From: Hybos culiciformis
Lineage: Eukaryota > Arthropoda > Insecta > Diptera > Hybotidae
Length of the DNA: 64,000 bases
Assembly: GCA_964007475.1 (NCBI GenBank)
Contig: OZ023273.1
Span: forward strand, 7,335,234 to 7,399,233
Direction of reading: 5' to 3'
The notes under the pieces were generated by a model. It ran no database searches. It was given only the letters and a program-made list of their open reading frames with translations, and was not told the DNA's origin. This document shows positions 39,301 to 50,340 of this stretch, piece by piece; position 1 is the first letter of the stretch; each line of letters begins with the position of its first letter. The position numbers and the translations under genes are program-made.

Positions 39301-40500
39301 AAGTATTCTAAAATTAAGATTTTTACCTATATTTACCTATGTAAAATCAAAAATTGCACGTTTTATTTCTATAAATTTCAATGTCATTATTTTGAACATT
39401 TGTTTATTTATTTTTTAACTTTTAGACTTGACGATGCTTTGATTCATAGATGTATTTCCATGAAAAATAAAACTAGATCTGCTAAAAATGTTAACAACAA
39501 TAATAATACATGTAATACAAACCCATCATCATCTCAATCATCATCATTTGCTGGTGAATCCGTGGAAGTAAAAGTAGAAATTACTCCACCAAATAATTCG
39601 GATCTGACTCAATTAGTGCTTCCAAATTCATATTCATTAGATTCGCACACAACTTTAAGTCCAATAGTGAGTGAATTTCAAGTAAAAACATCATCTTTGA
39701 CTAGTCCACAGCAACGTAAAACAACTGAAATGACACCTGCTGAAGGACTTTTAAATCCATCAACTTTCACTCGCTTACCATCATCAACAAGCAGTTCGTC
39801 TTCAAGACTTTATAAAAGGATTGAAGAGATTATGGATCTTAGCTCACCGTACAATCATTACAAATGTTTGAGCCCCAGCGAAAGTAATTTGACGAATTTT
39901 GGAGATGGAAAATATATTTATTCAATCGGAAAATCCGAAAATAAACCAGGGTCCAGTCGCTTATTAAGACGGCAATTTAGCTTAGACAAAGATGACGGTT
40001 CACTACAACAACAACAGCAACATCACCAACAACATCATCAACAACACCAGCAACAACACCAGCAGCAACACCAGCAACAACACCAGCATCTACACCAACA
40101 ACAACAACAGCAATTTAGTGGTTTTCCAATTCCTCCAATTCTAAATCAAATAGCAGCTATCGGTAACTCAAATTCGGGTAAGCAATGTCTAGATGTCCCA
40201 ATACTTCAAGAAAACAAATGGAGCCCTAAAAACCAATTACCAAGATTACATAAGCAAGATTCCACATCAATAATCCAAGACCTTGAAAAAATTGAAGAGA
40301 TACCATTATCTCCTTGCAGTTCTCATCATCATAGCAGTTTGGATAGTAGCTTGAATCGTAGTCCGCCTTCGATTGGAGGTGGCTTACAAATTCCGCAAGA
40401 AAATAATGGAAATGGTAATATTGGTCGTTCACCCGGGCGTAATAGTGCAAATAGGTCTCAAGAAATTACATTAAAAGTTGGATCACTAGTGACTAGATAG
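18279..40500 (+). CDS. Receptor-type guanylyl cyclase (11 exons, 5' incomplete)
   Basis: Single-pass membrane enzyme that converts GTP to cGMP. Visible exons are 18279-18378, 24050-24166, 26125-27577, 29314-29404, 31216-31603, 33479-34064, 35081-35257, 35382-35574, 37914-38178, 38624-38801 and 39426-40500. Every junction is GT-AG, phases agree, and the sum is 1541 codons including TAG. In window numbering the domains are: part of an ANF-receptor-like ectodomain (1 to about 525) with an Asn-rich insertion; a membrane helix (about 530-553); a kinase homology domain (about 650-905); a dimerisation helix (about 909-970); a class III cyclase domain (about 971-1170); and a Gln/His-rich tail to 1540. 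FSDIVGFT and GDAYM supply the two metal-binding Asp; VETIGD Glu and RYCLFGD Cys mark guanine specificity. The first exons are missing, so the start is unknown. Which insect orphan receptor cyclase it matches is unresolved; a NPR/Gyc76C identity seems less likely from kinase-homology wording. Confidence 0.93.
18379..24049 (+). other. Receptor cyclase intron, 5.7 kb
   Basis: This is the longest intron in the visible gene, with GTAAGT at its start and TATTTTCAG at its end. It is homopolymer-rich and I see no embedded gene or element. Confidence 0.7.
24050..24166 (+). CDS. Receptor cyclase exon: ligand-binding domain segment
   Basis: It follows TATTTTCAG and ends before GTAATT, with phase 1 at both ends. 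It continues the ectodomain with [14 protein letters not shown] and an [13 protein letters not shown] stretch. The split GAT codon at its start joins correctly to the preceding exon. Confidence 0.82.
26125..27577 (+). CDS. Receptor cyclase exon: ectodomain, Asn-rich insert and transmembrane helix
   Basis: This long exon (1453 bases) completes the ectodomain and crosses the membrane. It opens with [20 protein letters not shown], a plausible continuation of the binding-protein fold. It then runs through an Asn-dominated low-complexity stretch of about 115 residues (26637-26987). The sequence becomes ordinary again, and a hydrophobic helix from about [14 protein letters not shown] to VGICV ends the exon. 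Several N-x-S/T sequons are present. The frame stays open through the repeats, so the insertion is likely translated. Confidence 0.88.
26637..26987 (+). repeat. AAT/AAC-rich repeat encoding an Asn-rich tract
   Basis: Interrupted AAT/AAC triplet runs (the longest near 26656-26676 and 26934-26952) encode up to eight Asn in a row, separated by Ser, Asp, Thr and Lys. It lies inside the extracellular domain exon of the receptor cyclase. Triplet slippage is the likely origin. Confidence 0.9.
29314..29404 (+). CDS. Receptor cyclase exon: juxtamembrane segment
   Basis: It follows ATATTTCAG and ends before GTGAGA. It encodes the basic stop-transfer sequence [20 protein letters not shown] followed by [10 protein letters not shown], leading into the kinase homology domain. 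It enters in phase 2, completing an AGG Arg codon, and leaves in phase 0. Confidence 0.88.
29902..30230. repeat. Left arm of the fold-back element
   Basis: It contains over ten copies of a 12-bp word, CCACTTGTACAA or CCAGTTGTACAA, separated by short AT spacers. A minority are in the opposite sense (for example near 29953-29990). TTGTAC carries the palindrome GTAC. Confidence 0.85.
30449..30594. repeat. GC-rich central hairpin of the fold-back element
   Basis: The arms pair as AATCTTGTGAGGTGAGCAC with the complement near 30575-30594, continuing through GGGCAGCAGGCGG-type and AGTGGGATTT-type blocks to a tiny loop near GCGGCGCCAGCCG (about 30510-30522). A few mismatches and small indels interrupt the stem. 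It is the most GC-rich sequence in the window. Confidence 0.85.
30775..31102. repeat. Right arm of the fold-back element
   Basis: It carries TTGTACAAGTGG and TTGTACAACTGG words, complementary to those of the left arm, again with a few inverted copies (near 30985-31000). Local frames on both strands are repeat artefacts. Confidence 0.85.
31216..31603 (+). CDS. Receptor cyclase exon: start of kinase homology domain
   Basis: The exon starts after CATTAAG; the acceptor has a weak pyrimidine tract but gives the required phase 0. It opens [21 protein letters not shown] Gly/Ser/Ala-rich linker of about 40 residues precedes [11 protein letters not shown], the degenerate nucleotide-binding lobe with a beta3-like Lys. 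It ends in [10 protein letters not shown] before GTAAGC, one base into a Gly codon. Confidence 0.88.
33479..34064 (+). CDS. Receptor cyclase exon: kinase homology domain C-lobe
   Basis: It follows TATAATAG and ends before GTAAGT. It encodes [20 protein letters not shown], the helix of the C-lobe, and HGSLSSRNC in place of the HRDLxxxN catalytic loop. The DFG position reads DYC. The catalytic Asp is therefore absent, as expected for the regulatory pseudokinase of receptor cyclases. WTAPELLR and [20 protein letters not shown] are well conserved. Confidence 0.93.
35081..35257 (+). CDS. Receptor cyclase exon: dimerisation helix
   Basis: It follows TTATTTTTAG and completes a split Ser codon. It encodes [20 protein letters not shown] and then an acidic/basic coiled coil through [20 protein letters not shown] to LLNRMLPR. 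This is the signalling-helix linker that aligns two cyclase domains in a dimer. Confidence 0.92.
35382..35574 (+). CDS. Receptor cyclase exon: catalytic domain, first part
   Basis: It follows ATTTTGCAG after a 124-bp intron, the shortest in the gene. It encodes [20 protein letters not shown] and then [12 protein letters not shown], whose Asp (997 in window numbering) is the first metal ligand. It ends in phase 0 before GTGAGT. Confidence 0.93.
36060..36262 (+). mobile_element. Possible 3' end fragment of a non-LTR element or SINE
   Basis: The segment ends with GTCCCAATCGGTTCATTGG, a repeated GGTTCATT word, then TTCAGAAGTTTACAGG and a TATATATAGATGA-like tail. From memory, wording of the form CGGTTCAG(A/T)AGTTT followed by a TATATAGAT tail recurs at insect retroelement 3' ends. 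There is no coding part, and neither the 5' end nor a target duplication is clear. The call is inference. Confidence 0.3.
37914..38178 (+). CDS. Receptor cyclase exon: catalytic core
   Basis: It follows AAAATTTCAG in phase 0. It contains [15 protein letters not shown], with the guanine-recognising Glu (1037) and second metal Asp (1041). [18 protein letters not shown] follows, with guanine-contacting Cys (1108) and the transition-state Asn and Arg (1115, 1119). All residues expected of an active homodimeric guanylyl cyclase are present. Confidence 0.94.
38624..38801 (+). CDS. Receptor cyclase exon: end of catalytic domain
   Basis: It follows AAAACTTTTAG. It encodes [40 protein letters not shown], and a Pro-rich exit ending in a split Gly codon before GTAAGT. 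It closes the class III cyclase fold. Confidence 0.93.
39426..40500 (+). CDS. Receptor cyclase terminal exon: long low-complexity cytoplasmic tail
   Basis: It follows TTTTTAACTTTTAG, completes a Gly codon and runs to TAG. It encodes about 357 residues beyond the cyclase domain, much longer than typical receptor cyclase tails. It begins [19 protein letters not shown], then is Ser/Thr/Pro-rich, with a 36-codon Gln/His tract (40006-40113) and scattered more ordered stretches such as [20 protein letters not shown]. No domain is recognised. Confidence 0.88.
40006..40113 (+). repeat. CAA/CAG/CAC triplet repeat (Gln/His tract)
   Basis: Thirty-six near-continuous CAN codons encode Gln with regularly spaced His (a QQQH-like period) in the cyclase tail. 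The mix of CAA, CAG, CAC and CAT argues for an old, interrupted expansion. Confidence 0.92.
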
Positions 40501-43500
40501 GAAACAGTTTAAATATTACACAGTTTAGTAAAGCTTTGCTTTGCTTGTTTTCATTAACTTGTTTGATGATTCTCAAGTGATCAAAACTTTTCCCATGCTA
40601 AATTACGTAATATACATAATAATTTAATCTAAATTAGAATTATTTTCAATTCAACACACACAATAAGGTAATAAATAAAAGATTTGAAGTATATTAGAGA
40701 AGTTTATCAAAAAAATCGAACTACGGTCTACTGCTATTTGTTTATGATAAGAATTCAAAACTAACTTTTTGTTATACTTATCTTAGACAACGTAAAAACG
40801 ATTAGAAAAAATTCAATTCTTTATAAAATAGTTTGACTATTACAAAAGTTCTAATTCTCCAAAATAATACGAGTATACATTATACTGAAACTATGAGGTA
40901 AATAGGGACTTATGTTAGATAAAGAGATAAGAAAATTCACTTTGCAACAAAATACAGCTTCAATTTTTAAGGTGTGCATAAGTTCCGAAAATTTCAAAAA
41001 ATATTGGGCTTGATAGTGAAGAAAAATGTCAAAAATTCCAATAAAATTTAAAAAAATGTTTTACTCGAGATAAACTTAACCTTACGTTTGTTCAAAACAT
41101 GTAAGACGATCGATAATTTTCTTCTCTTAAATAAGACTTTTTAAATATTAATTTGTCATAAAATAATTATTTACTTGTAAGATTTATTAATTATTTGTTT
41201 TATTTCTTTGGTATGCAGATAATTAAAAAATTGCATTTATATTACAATGATAAAAAAAAACTAATAGTGTGTTGAGTACAATCGACATTATAATTATGTA
41301 CTTGTGAATACGCACATGTAGGTAATTGCCAAGAATTTGATTGTTTGTCTCAAAAATAAATAAAAAAAAAAATAAAAACATATTCGATTCAAATGTATAA
41401 TTTATGAAATTGACTATTAACATGCATTTATTGCTGTTTGAATAAAAGTTTCCTACAATTTACTAAAAAGAAAACAACAACTCACATATTAATAGACAAT
41501 TTTATAAATTATACAAATTTCAGTTGAATACCACTATAATTAATGTTAATATTAATTGATGTTATGTTTTTTGTCATTAATTGTTTTGAATTTAATACCA
41601 TTCTATACAACTAAAATTTTAATAGACATGAAAAATGCAAAATTCTAATTTAGTTAAGTTTCTAATTCAAAACATTTTAATAGTAATGTTTAGGTATTAA
41701 AAGTAATTGGTATCGGCAGTATTTCGGATGAATTAGTTTATAGTAACTTCACACATACATTTTCAGCGAATATATAGACATGAGAATTTCTGGAAAATAA
41801 AGTAGACACCTCTGAAAAAGCAAAATATCCAAATACTGTAATATGATTATTATAAATTATAATACTGTCGATTCATAATAATATTAGTTTCTAAGATATT
41901 AACATTTTAACTGTTATGTATATGAACTGATTTACTAGATAATTTGATGTTATAAATAAATATAATAATTGTAAATAATTATGTTAAAAAAATTTAAATG
42001 TTACTTTTTATTAAAATACAAATATATTATAACTTTACGAAAATTTAATACAAAAACTACCTTTCGGCAAATATTATTATTATTATTATTTATTAATATT
42101 ATTGAACTTTATTTTAATTCATAATTTCAAACTTCCCTTTCGAAATTTTTTAAATTTTATAAGTTATCATACTCGAAATAAAAAAGAATTGCGTACACTG
42201 TTAAAAATAAAGATTTTTTTATTTATTCGTGGCTTTCAACAATAATATTACTCAAGTTTTGTTATATTAATTTCGCTACTAAGCCAAACAAAATGATCAT
42301 CAAACATATATATAATTTCTAGAAAGTGTTCTAATATCTCTAATAGAATGTGTACTAAATACTTAAACTTCACTTGAAAAAAAAACACCTCACGCATTAA
42401 ATTATATTACGTGGGACTTTATGTCACGTTAATAATATAGTTCACACAATTTTAAAATCACTTCAAATTGTTTTTCATTGCAAATTAAAAGTTAAATAAA
42501 AATTATCAGTAGTAGATACATCTTAAAAGACATTTTCATTTAAAAGTCATGAGAATGGTAGTAGAATATTAAATTGAAAATTTAATAAAAGTCTATTGTT
42601 GTAATGAAACGTAAACTATTATATTGAAAAAAACAAACTATTCTAAGGAAGGCCTTAAATATTTATTTTAAATTTTATTAACTTTTTCATTTTCATTATT
42701 TAAATAAGAAAAATTTTGTTTTAAATCCAAAACTTAATTTTTAATGAATTTTTCTACTAAAAATTATAAAATATTTTCTAATTATCACGAATGCGTAATT
42801 AGATTTCCTGATTGCAAACAAAAATCAGTAATTTAGATAAATTTGATAGCTTTGTTTTTGCTTAGTTTATATAAGCAAAAAAAAAAATTTAAACTTAAAT
42901 AAAATAATGTCTAATTTTTAAGAAAAATACCTTATATATTAAGTAACATTAAGTATATAGACTAAGAATAAGATTAATTATTTTATCTTATTTATTTCAA
43001 TTAAATTCAAATTCAAATTATTTCAAATTAATGGAAAAATATACTGTATGTACCTTAAATATTTATTTAAACATAAAAAAACAAATCAACTGATGCAGCA
43101 AATAATAATAAAGAAGGAAAATAAAGATAAGTACAAGCTTGGATTAGGCTTTAAAGACCAACTTGATGAAAATACAAAAAAAAAATATAAAAAACTATAG
43201 AACACATTTTATGTTTCTGTTTGAAAATATTTTGTTATTATTTGGAGCCCGCAATACACTATAAAATAAATTTTACAAAAAACCTATTTATCTTTTAAAA
43301 AATGTATGAAATTCTCACAATGAAAGCTTCAATCTTTTTATACAATTTCTATATCGAACCGAGAATACTTATTTTGAGATTACAAGTAGACAAATAAAAA
43401 AACCAATTATTTCTATTGGTGGTAAAGACGTAATTTCGTTAATTTTTAAACTTTGTGAAAATAATTCGAAATGATACATTATGAAAATCAAGAACAATAT

Positions 43501-44957
43501 TTTACAATAGTGTATATTGAATGTACAATACCTGATTTCTTGATAGAAATACAATTTTTATAAAAACAAAGAAATTCTCCAAAAATATAAATATTATTTC
43601 TTTTTAGTATGTCGATTTCTGATTTCAAAGTCTCAGATTTGTATAAATTTTCAGCCCTATATAAAATCGAGTGTAAGAGCAATAAAATGATGTTTAAAAT
43701 TCAACCCTGTTATGTTTTATTCAATTCTTTTTTTTTAATGTATACAACTGGAGTAAATATAAAATAATTGATTTAGAAAATACATATATGTTGTAATCGA
43801 TATGTCTAAATAAATAACTAAAATAAAAATGTACTTAAAAAAAAAAAAATTTTTAATTATCATAAATTATTTCGGGTAGCGTAAATAAATTTAAACAAAT
43901 TTTTTCGAAATCGATTTAAAAAGTGAATCTATTCTACGGTACAAAACATTCAGAGAAAATTTTTTTATAATACTTCTCATCTTTCTCTCTGATCATTTCC
44001 TAAAATCTTTAATCTTCTTCCATTTTCGAACTTAAAAAAAATTCTCAAAATTTTTCGTTTGCTTCACAGCAATCAATCGTAGAATAAGGCTAATGCGCCG
44101 ATCCATCAAAGACTTCACTTAGCTTTTTCTATGAAAATTTATATTATGTAAAAATTATGTTATTATACGTTATTTAACTTTATCATTCGCACTATTCTAC
44201 TTTTACCCGGGTAATAATTTCGTTTTTTAATGTAAACGAAAAAATAATTAAAAACAAAAAATGTAAAACCTTTATAAGTTCAAAAAATTAAAATTATAAA
44301 TAATACGTGCAATAACTATTATAATTTATTAAAATGAAAAATAGTAGGTACATTTTATCTAATTTTTTTTTTTAATATATTAATTCAATTAAAAAAAACT
44401 ATTTAGAAAGAATTTATTTAAGAATAATATTTATTTATTATATATAAAACATTTAGAAATTACAGCAATATTCTATATATTTATATAAATGTTATTTATT
44501 TCTGTTTTCAAGAAAAAAAACCTACAAATTTATTATTTATTTAAAGAAAAATAAAAAAAATAGATTTCAATCAAAATAGTTTTATTTATATTATCATGTT
44601 TTCTCGTATTTATATGAAAAGTACAAATTTCCCATTTTGTAACAGCCTACATACAGTCCTTTAAAGTTTAGTAAATTTTTTTTCGGACAAATCAAGTAAA
44701 AACAATTTACTTTCAGTAATCACAGGGCCAAATATATACTGGTTGTCCATACGAATAATATAAAATTTTATATAACAGACTATAAGAATGACTTCACGAC
44801 CCATATAGTTCATGGTGATTTAAATCAAGATTTTGTAAATATTATACATTTTTTAAATTGTTTTAAATTTTTTTTGATTCGAAGGAAAATAAAAACTATT
44901 TTTATGAATTTAGTAATCAAATGCATATAAACGTATCTTTTGATTATTATTATTTAT
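40501..44957. other. Convergent intergenic region
   Basis: It lies between the 3' ends of the receptor cyclase and the nuclear receptor. The first few hundred bases would be the cyclase 3' UTR. No other exon, RNA gene or transposon end was recognised. Confidence 0.6.
40670..40675 (+). promoter_or_regulatory. Candidate polyadenylation signal of the receptor cyclase
   Basis: AATAAA lies 170 bases after the stop, with a second overlapping copy just after it. In DNA this AT-rich the hexamer is frequent, so it is only a candidate. Confidence 0.25.
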
Positions 44958-46109
44958 TTAAGAATTATTTTTTAAAATATCTTTTATAACATTTTGTAAC
45001 AATCCCTGCAAAGTACTTTCATATCGCCGAATACTCAAATTTCTCAATCCTAATAATAAATGGCCGTATCTTGCTAGGTTAGATTTTTGCATTTCATATC
45101 TTGCCAATGAGTACAAAATTCCTTCTGATAATTGTTCTAACTTAAGAGCACCTTCAAAATCTAATCCAAACTCTTTCCGAAATAGTGTTAAACTTTCCAA
45201 AAATCCTAGTTCAACTAAATCAGCACGCAAATTTTTAGCTTGTTCGATGGTATTCTTCAAATAAAAATCGCCGCATGATTGAATCACAGATGTAATGTCT
45301 AACGACCAGTGCGATGCACGAAGAATAAAATATTCACTCCAAACATTCATTAAAATTATATTCTGTTGTTGTGGAGAAAATACTTTAAATTGTTCGTTAT
45401 TTTTAGCCTGTTTAACGCAAGTCACTAAAATTTGACATAATATTTGATATTGTAAATTAGAGTGACCTGTCGTAGGACGCTGGATTTTATAACGTGGGGC
45501 TAAATAATATTTTTCCATTATTTGATGTGATGTGTTCTGCTCGATTAAATTTTTAATCTTATTTTCTTTGGGTAATTTACACTTTACCGTTTTTCTTGGA
45601 CCTCGTTCTTGCTGAACAGCAGAAACATTCATTCGGGCATTAAAGCATCTCTGCAATCTGCAGTACGGACACCAGTTTCGTCTGGCTTTATCCACAACGC
45701 AATTTCCTTTACCAGCTATACAAGTATAAAATGTTCCTTTACGAATTGAACGTTTAAAAAAGCAAGAACAACCGTCACAACAAAACGCACCGTAATGCTT
45801 TCCCGATGAACGATCTCCACATACTTGACATATAATTATGGCTAAGCTTTCGGTTTTGGATAATAGTTTCAAATCGCAAGTAGATACCATATTGTGCATT
45901 AAATAACTTATTTTTCGAACTAATTTACTTCCTTGTCGTATTATGTTCGTTTCCAGACTAACTGAATATGGTGAACTATCATCAGTTTTTATAAGCGAAA
46001 AATAATGCAATTCAAAAGGAAAAACTTCATTTAAATGATAATCAAATATTCTAACCGTAACATTGTGAATTTTAATAGTTGTTAAGGGATTGTCAATTGA
46101 AATTGACAT
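44958..46109 (-). CDS. Hr83: Nuclear receptor of the NR2E group, Hr83-like
   Basis: Ligand-regulated or orphan transcription factor. Numbered from the first in-frame ATG at 46109 (383 residues), the zinc-binding Cys of finger one are 94, 97, 111 and 114, and of finger two 130, 137, 147 and 150. The P-box reads CDGCSC within [16 protein letters not shown], unlike the CNGCSG of the PNR/Hr51 branch and, as I recall, characteristic of insect Hr83 (NR2E5). [19 protein letters not shown] and [13 protein letters not shown] complete the DNA-binding domain. A short ligand-binding domain follows, with a helix 3-5 region around [20 protein letters not shown] and a terminal helix [14 protein letters not shown]. 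The gene is intronless as read. The first 90 or so residues have no known motif; later ATGs (just before residue 75) could be the true start, or an upstream exon could splice in. Confidence 0.85.
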   Translation of the reverse strand: MSISIDNPLTTIKIHNVTVRIFDYHLNEVFPFELHYFSLIKTDDSSPYSVSLETNIIRQGSKLVRKISYLMHNMVSTCDLKLLSKTESLAIIICQVCGDRSSGKHYGAFCCDGCSCFFKRSIRKGTFYTCIAGKGNCVVDKARRNWCPYCRLQRCFNARMNVSAVQQERGPRKTVKCKLPKENKIKNLIEQNTSHQIMEKYYLAPRYKIQRPTTGHSNLQYQILCQILVTCVKQAKNNEQFKVFSPQQQNIILMNVWSEYFILRASHWSLDITSVIQSCGDFYLKNTIEQAKNLRADLVELGFLESLTLFRKEFGLDFEGALKLEQLSEGILYSLARYEMQKSNLARYGHLLLGLRNLSIRRYESTLQGLLQNVIKDILKNNS

Positions 46110-49100
46110 AAACAATCATCAATAACATTTTTATTTTGATTTGTAAGTAAAAATTCAAAAGACAAGTTTTTTACATTAAGTTCTACATGAGACGGCAATT
46201 TTTGCATTTGTTGGTCTTACTCGGTTTTGATATAGTTGACTTTGATCTTAGGATTAATTATTTTTCGGTACTATAGATTTAGTATGAATTTGTGAGTATC
46301 CAGAATATATAGAAATTATTCAATTAAAAATATTTTTTGTTATTTTACCAATATTTTGAGACATTTTTATAAATATACTACATACATTTATATGGCTTTG
46401 ATTTTTATATTCACTCGCAACTATTGCAAAAAGGCCTGTTGGCTCATTTGTTTCACGAATTGATTCAATTATTATCATATTAATATTAACTCAAAATTTG
46501 ATTCAAAGAATGAAATTCGTATAAATTCTCCAAGTTAATGACAAACTTATTAATTACCTTAATTTTCTCAAATCTTTCACTATACATTTAAAAAATAGTA
46601 TTTAATAACTAGTTAAACTATTGAAAGCATTCATAAGAATTATTAGTTATGTACTATATGCAAATCAATAACTTTATTATTACTAAATCAATAATAGCTT
46701 TATTATTTCTATCCTGATTGTGTGTCTTGTTAAATGTTAAAGAAAAACGGTTATGATAAACAAATAAAATAAGTGAAAATTATTTTAATATAGGAAAATT
46801 ATTAAGTGACAATGGGGCGAACGACGTCTGTTCTTCAGCAAATTGTTTGTTTATTATTTCTTTGAAGGATATTGAAAAAAAAAAAATTTATTTGGTTTTG
46901 ATTTAACTCTATAATCACACTATTAAAAAAACTATAATTAAAGAATTGTAAATAAAAACAATGTTTTCAGGTACTAACAAAAATAGCCTAGAGATTTAAT
47001 TAGGTACAGGTTTTTATAAGAGTAAACAGGTTAACAAAAACTTTAAACTTCGAAAAAATTTTTGGAAAACAAAAAATATCTATTTCGTTTCTATTGTTTG
47101 TGGTTCATATACACGCATTAGCTATCTGTAAAAGAATTCATAATTCGGATGATATTATGCAATTTTTGAAAAAAAAAAAGAAAATGGGACAGCGTATAAA
47201 ATTACTTTTTTTGAAAATTTCTACATAAATTAGAAAAGAATAAAATAAAAAAAAAAATCTTATTTTTATAAATTTTATTTCCGTTTATTATTTTTATTTT
47301 TGTTTTTTTTTTTTTGACAAAAAAACATAATTTTCTTAAAATTAATGAAAATAACACTAGTATAGTTATAGTTCCAAATTTTTTTGGTAAAATCTTATAG
47401 GAGAAGAATAGTGTGAAATTATAACAGTAATACACAGTTCTAGAAACTATTATTTACTTTGAAATTTAATTTTTTCAACAAAAAAGTATCTAACTCCGGA
47501 ATTGTAGACGCAACGCATTAAAAAATAAATGTTGTGATACATTCTATGGATAAGACTTATTTGGGCAAAAAAAAAGATTTCCTTACAAAATTTTTTTTAA
47601 TTCAATCATAAATAACCAAAAAAAAAAATCATAATTATTTTTATTATTTATTTGTTGAATATCACATACTAATTTAATATTAATTAAAAAAATCGGATCT
47701 ACAAAAATTAAAAATTGTAACATTACAGAACACATAGACAGATCGTTGCGATTAAAAAAAAAATTGTATTAGTAAAAAAGAGATAAAATGTAGAGATTCT
47801 TTCATTTTTTTTCGGAACTTTATATTTGTCAAAAAGGTTACAGAAAGGTGTTAATAATAATCACAAATTTAAGAGACAATGATCTGTTAATTAACCACAT
47901 ATATATATTTAATTATATTCCAAATTTGAAAATAATCTTCAATTATGGGAAATAATTTAAGAAAACATACAAATATCGAAAACGAATTGACAATTCAAAG
48001 AAAATTTCAAAAAAGGCATATTACTTTTCTTTTAGTTTTCTTTTCCGGAATAAGGCTTTAAAAAAGCAAAATTATTTTTACATTATTTTAAAAAATTATA
48101 TTACGAATAATTTTATCTCTTTTTTTTTTTTACAAAATTACTCATTAAAATTTTTAACTAACTAATTCTTATTTAAATTAAATTATAAATAATAATCTTC
48201 TTATTAGTAGGTATATTATAATTATTATAGATATTCGATATACATAATAATTAATTCAAATATAATTATAATATTCGTATAGGAAATTATTGAATGTGTT
48301 TTTCTAATACTTTCGTTTAATATTTAATACCTTAAAACTAAATGAATATTTTCTTATAACTGGGTATTAATATTTACAAATTATATTATTTAATTACCAA
48401 TATAAATATGGCCATTTTTTTTTATTAAACCTAGCTGTATTTATTTTGATAAGTTTAATTTAATTTCAAGGCTGTTCAAGTATGTTTTTTTTTAGTTTCG
48501 TACAAAATTTGCATTACATAATGTTGTTTTTATTCAACTTAGTACATTAATAAAAAAAAATTTTTTTGAAGTCATCGAAGGTTAAATTTTCGTTCCATCT
48601 TTTAAAATCACATAATAAGACATTTTATTCTAATTATATAATGAACATGTACATACATTTATTTAAATAGATTCGAAATGTCCTATTTTTTTTAACAAAA
48701 ATATTTGAATTATATTTAACATAAACTTCTTGGATTATATAATTATAAAAATTTAACGTTGTGTTTAAAATGATTGTATAAAAAGTTTAAAAGCTTTAAA
48801 ATAATAGAAATTGTTAAAGCATTACTATTATGTATATTTTAGATGATATTGATTTAGTCCCCAAACAAGATATAATTTAAGTTAAGATATTAATTTGACC
48901 AATAGTATCTTTTTTTTTATTTAATCATTTATAATTTATATTAATCGAAAAAAAAGTCAAATATAATTCACTCAGATAATAGAAAAAAAACGGATTTTTG
49001 AATTATACTTCTATTGCAATACTATTATGAATTTCTCCGAATTAAAATAATTAAAAACTTCAAAAATGTACTATTATAATTCACTCAATCAGAAATTTGA

Positions 49101-49684
49101 CTTTAGCATAAAATAATTATTTAAGCGTATAAAAAGAGTTTAAAGAAGAATTCATTTAATTTATTAATTAATTTCTTCTGTTATTGGGTTAAAGAATTAT
49201 TAAAATATTATAAAATATTTGTTTCTCTAGCTCGAATCAAATCATACTTGTTAAAATATGTAAAAATATGTTAATAACACAAGAAAATGATGGTAAGATA
49301 ATGTTCAATACAGAAACGGTCACCTCATGTAATTAATACTTATTCTTCATTCTCTTTTTTTACTTAACCTTCTGTTTATTTCTTCTGTTAAAAATTTTCT
49401 GTATTAGAACAGAACAAGTATTAGAGGAGCTGAAATTATTCCAATGAATGAAGAAATACCTACATTGTTTTTCATATCTGATTTAAATAGAACTTTTGAA
49501 TCTCAAATTTAATTAATATAAAATTAAATGTCTTTAACTTAGTCATGCAGGAAATTAAATAGGGTTCTACAGATTATAATAATCGATAATGTATGTACGT
49601 TAAAATTTTAAAAGTTCATATTCATATTGAAATCAAAATAAGAATAATTTTCTTATTTTCAGTTCGTTAGCAATAATTAAATTT
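46110..49684. other. Intergenic region between GATA factor and nuclear receptor genes
   Basis: It holds the 3' flank of the GATA gene and the upstream flank of the nuclear receptor gene, both transcribed leftward. A TTTATT (AATAAA on the minus strand) at 49375-49380 is a possible GATA polyadenylation signal. No other gene or element was recognised. Confidence 0.55.
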
Positions 49685-50340
49685 CTATGATGATGCCATT
49701 AGCTTAGCTGCTTGAATAACGTTATGCTGATGATGATATCCAGCCAAATCTGCTCCGCCTCCGGCAGCTGCAGCTGCAGTCAACGCACCAAAAGTGCTGC
49801 CAAAATAACAGTTATTTACGTAATCATAACCAGTGTTATTTTCTGTTTTCACATGACCACCATATGAATGTTGGGCTAAGTTATGTGAATGGTGATGATG
49901 GTGATGGTGATGTGGTGAATTATGATAATTTGTACTCGATGTTGAACTACCAGATCCTAAACCAGTTGAAATTGGAGTTGATGATCCAATCGATGAATTA
50001 AGTAAGTGTTCATATTTTGAAACACCGCTACTAAGTGACGATAAACTGTTTGAATAAATCGATGTTGAGTTTACGGCGTTCATTTGTGATGAATTGTGTA
50101 AATGATTTGAATAACTATTATTGTTGTTATTATTATTGTTTGTTGGAGTTGATGAATGTGAACCAGGTGTGGTGTGTGTCCTGGATTGTGAAAGTGTATT
50201 TGATGGTGAATGCAATAAACTATGTTGGTGAATACTGTTTCCATGCAGATGAAGAGATGGCGTATGCTTAGGACTTGGTGTTGTTAGTTTTGATGATACC
50301 AAACTACGTTCCAAAGATAATGATAGTGTGGATTTCAAAT
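49685..50340 (-). CDS. pnr: GATA gene exon 3: C-terminal region
   Basis: It follows TATTTTTTAG on the minus strand and completes a split Asp codon. It encodes 218 codons including stop. The content is low complexity: Ser/Thr/His-rich, an Asn run, a His run and an Ala/Gly run. The last 40 residues ([20 protein letters not shown] onward) look more ordered and may hold the cofactor-binding helices known in this family. Confidence 0.9.

Noticed and set aside
49375..49380. TTTATT as the polyadenylation signal of the GATA gene
   Set aside because: Plausible distance from the stop, but the hexamer is too frequent in this base composition to list as a feature.
50035..50271. Plus-strand frame opposite GATA exon 3
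   Set aside because: Shadow of low-complexity coding on the minus strand.
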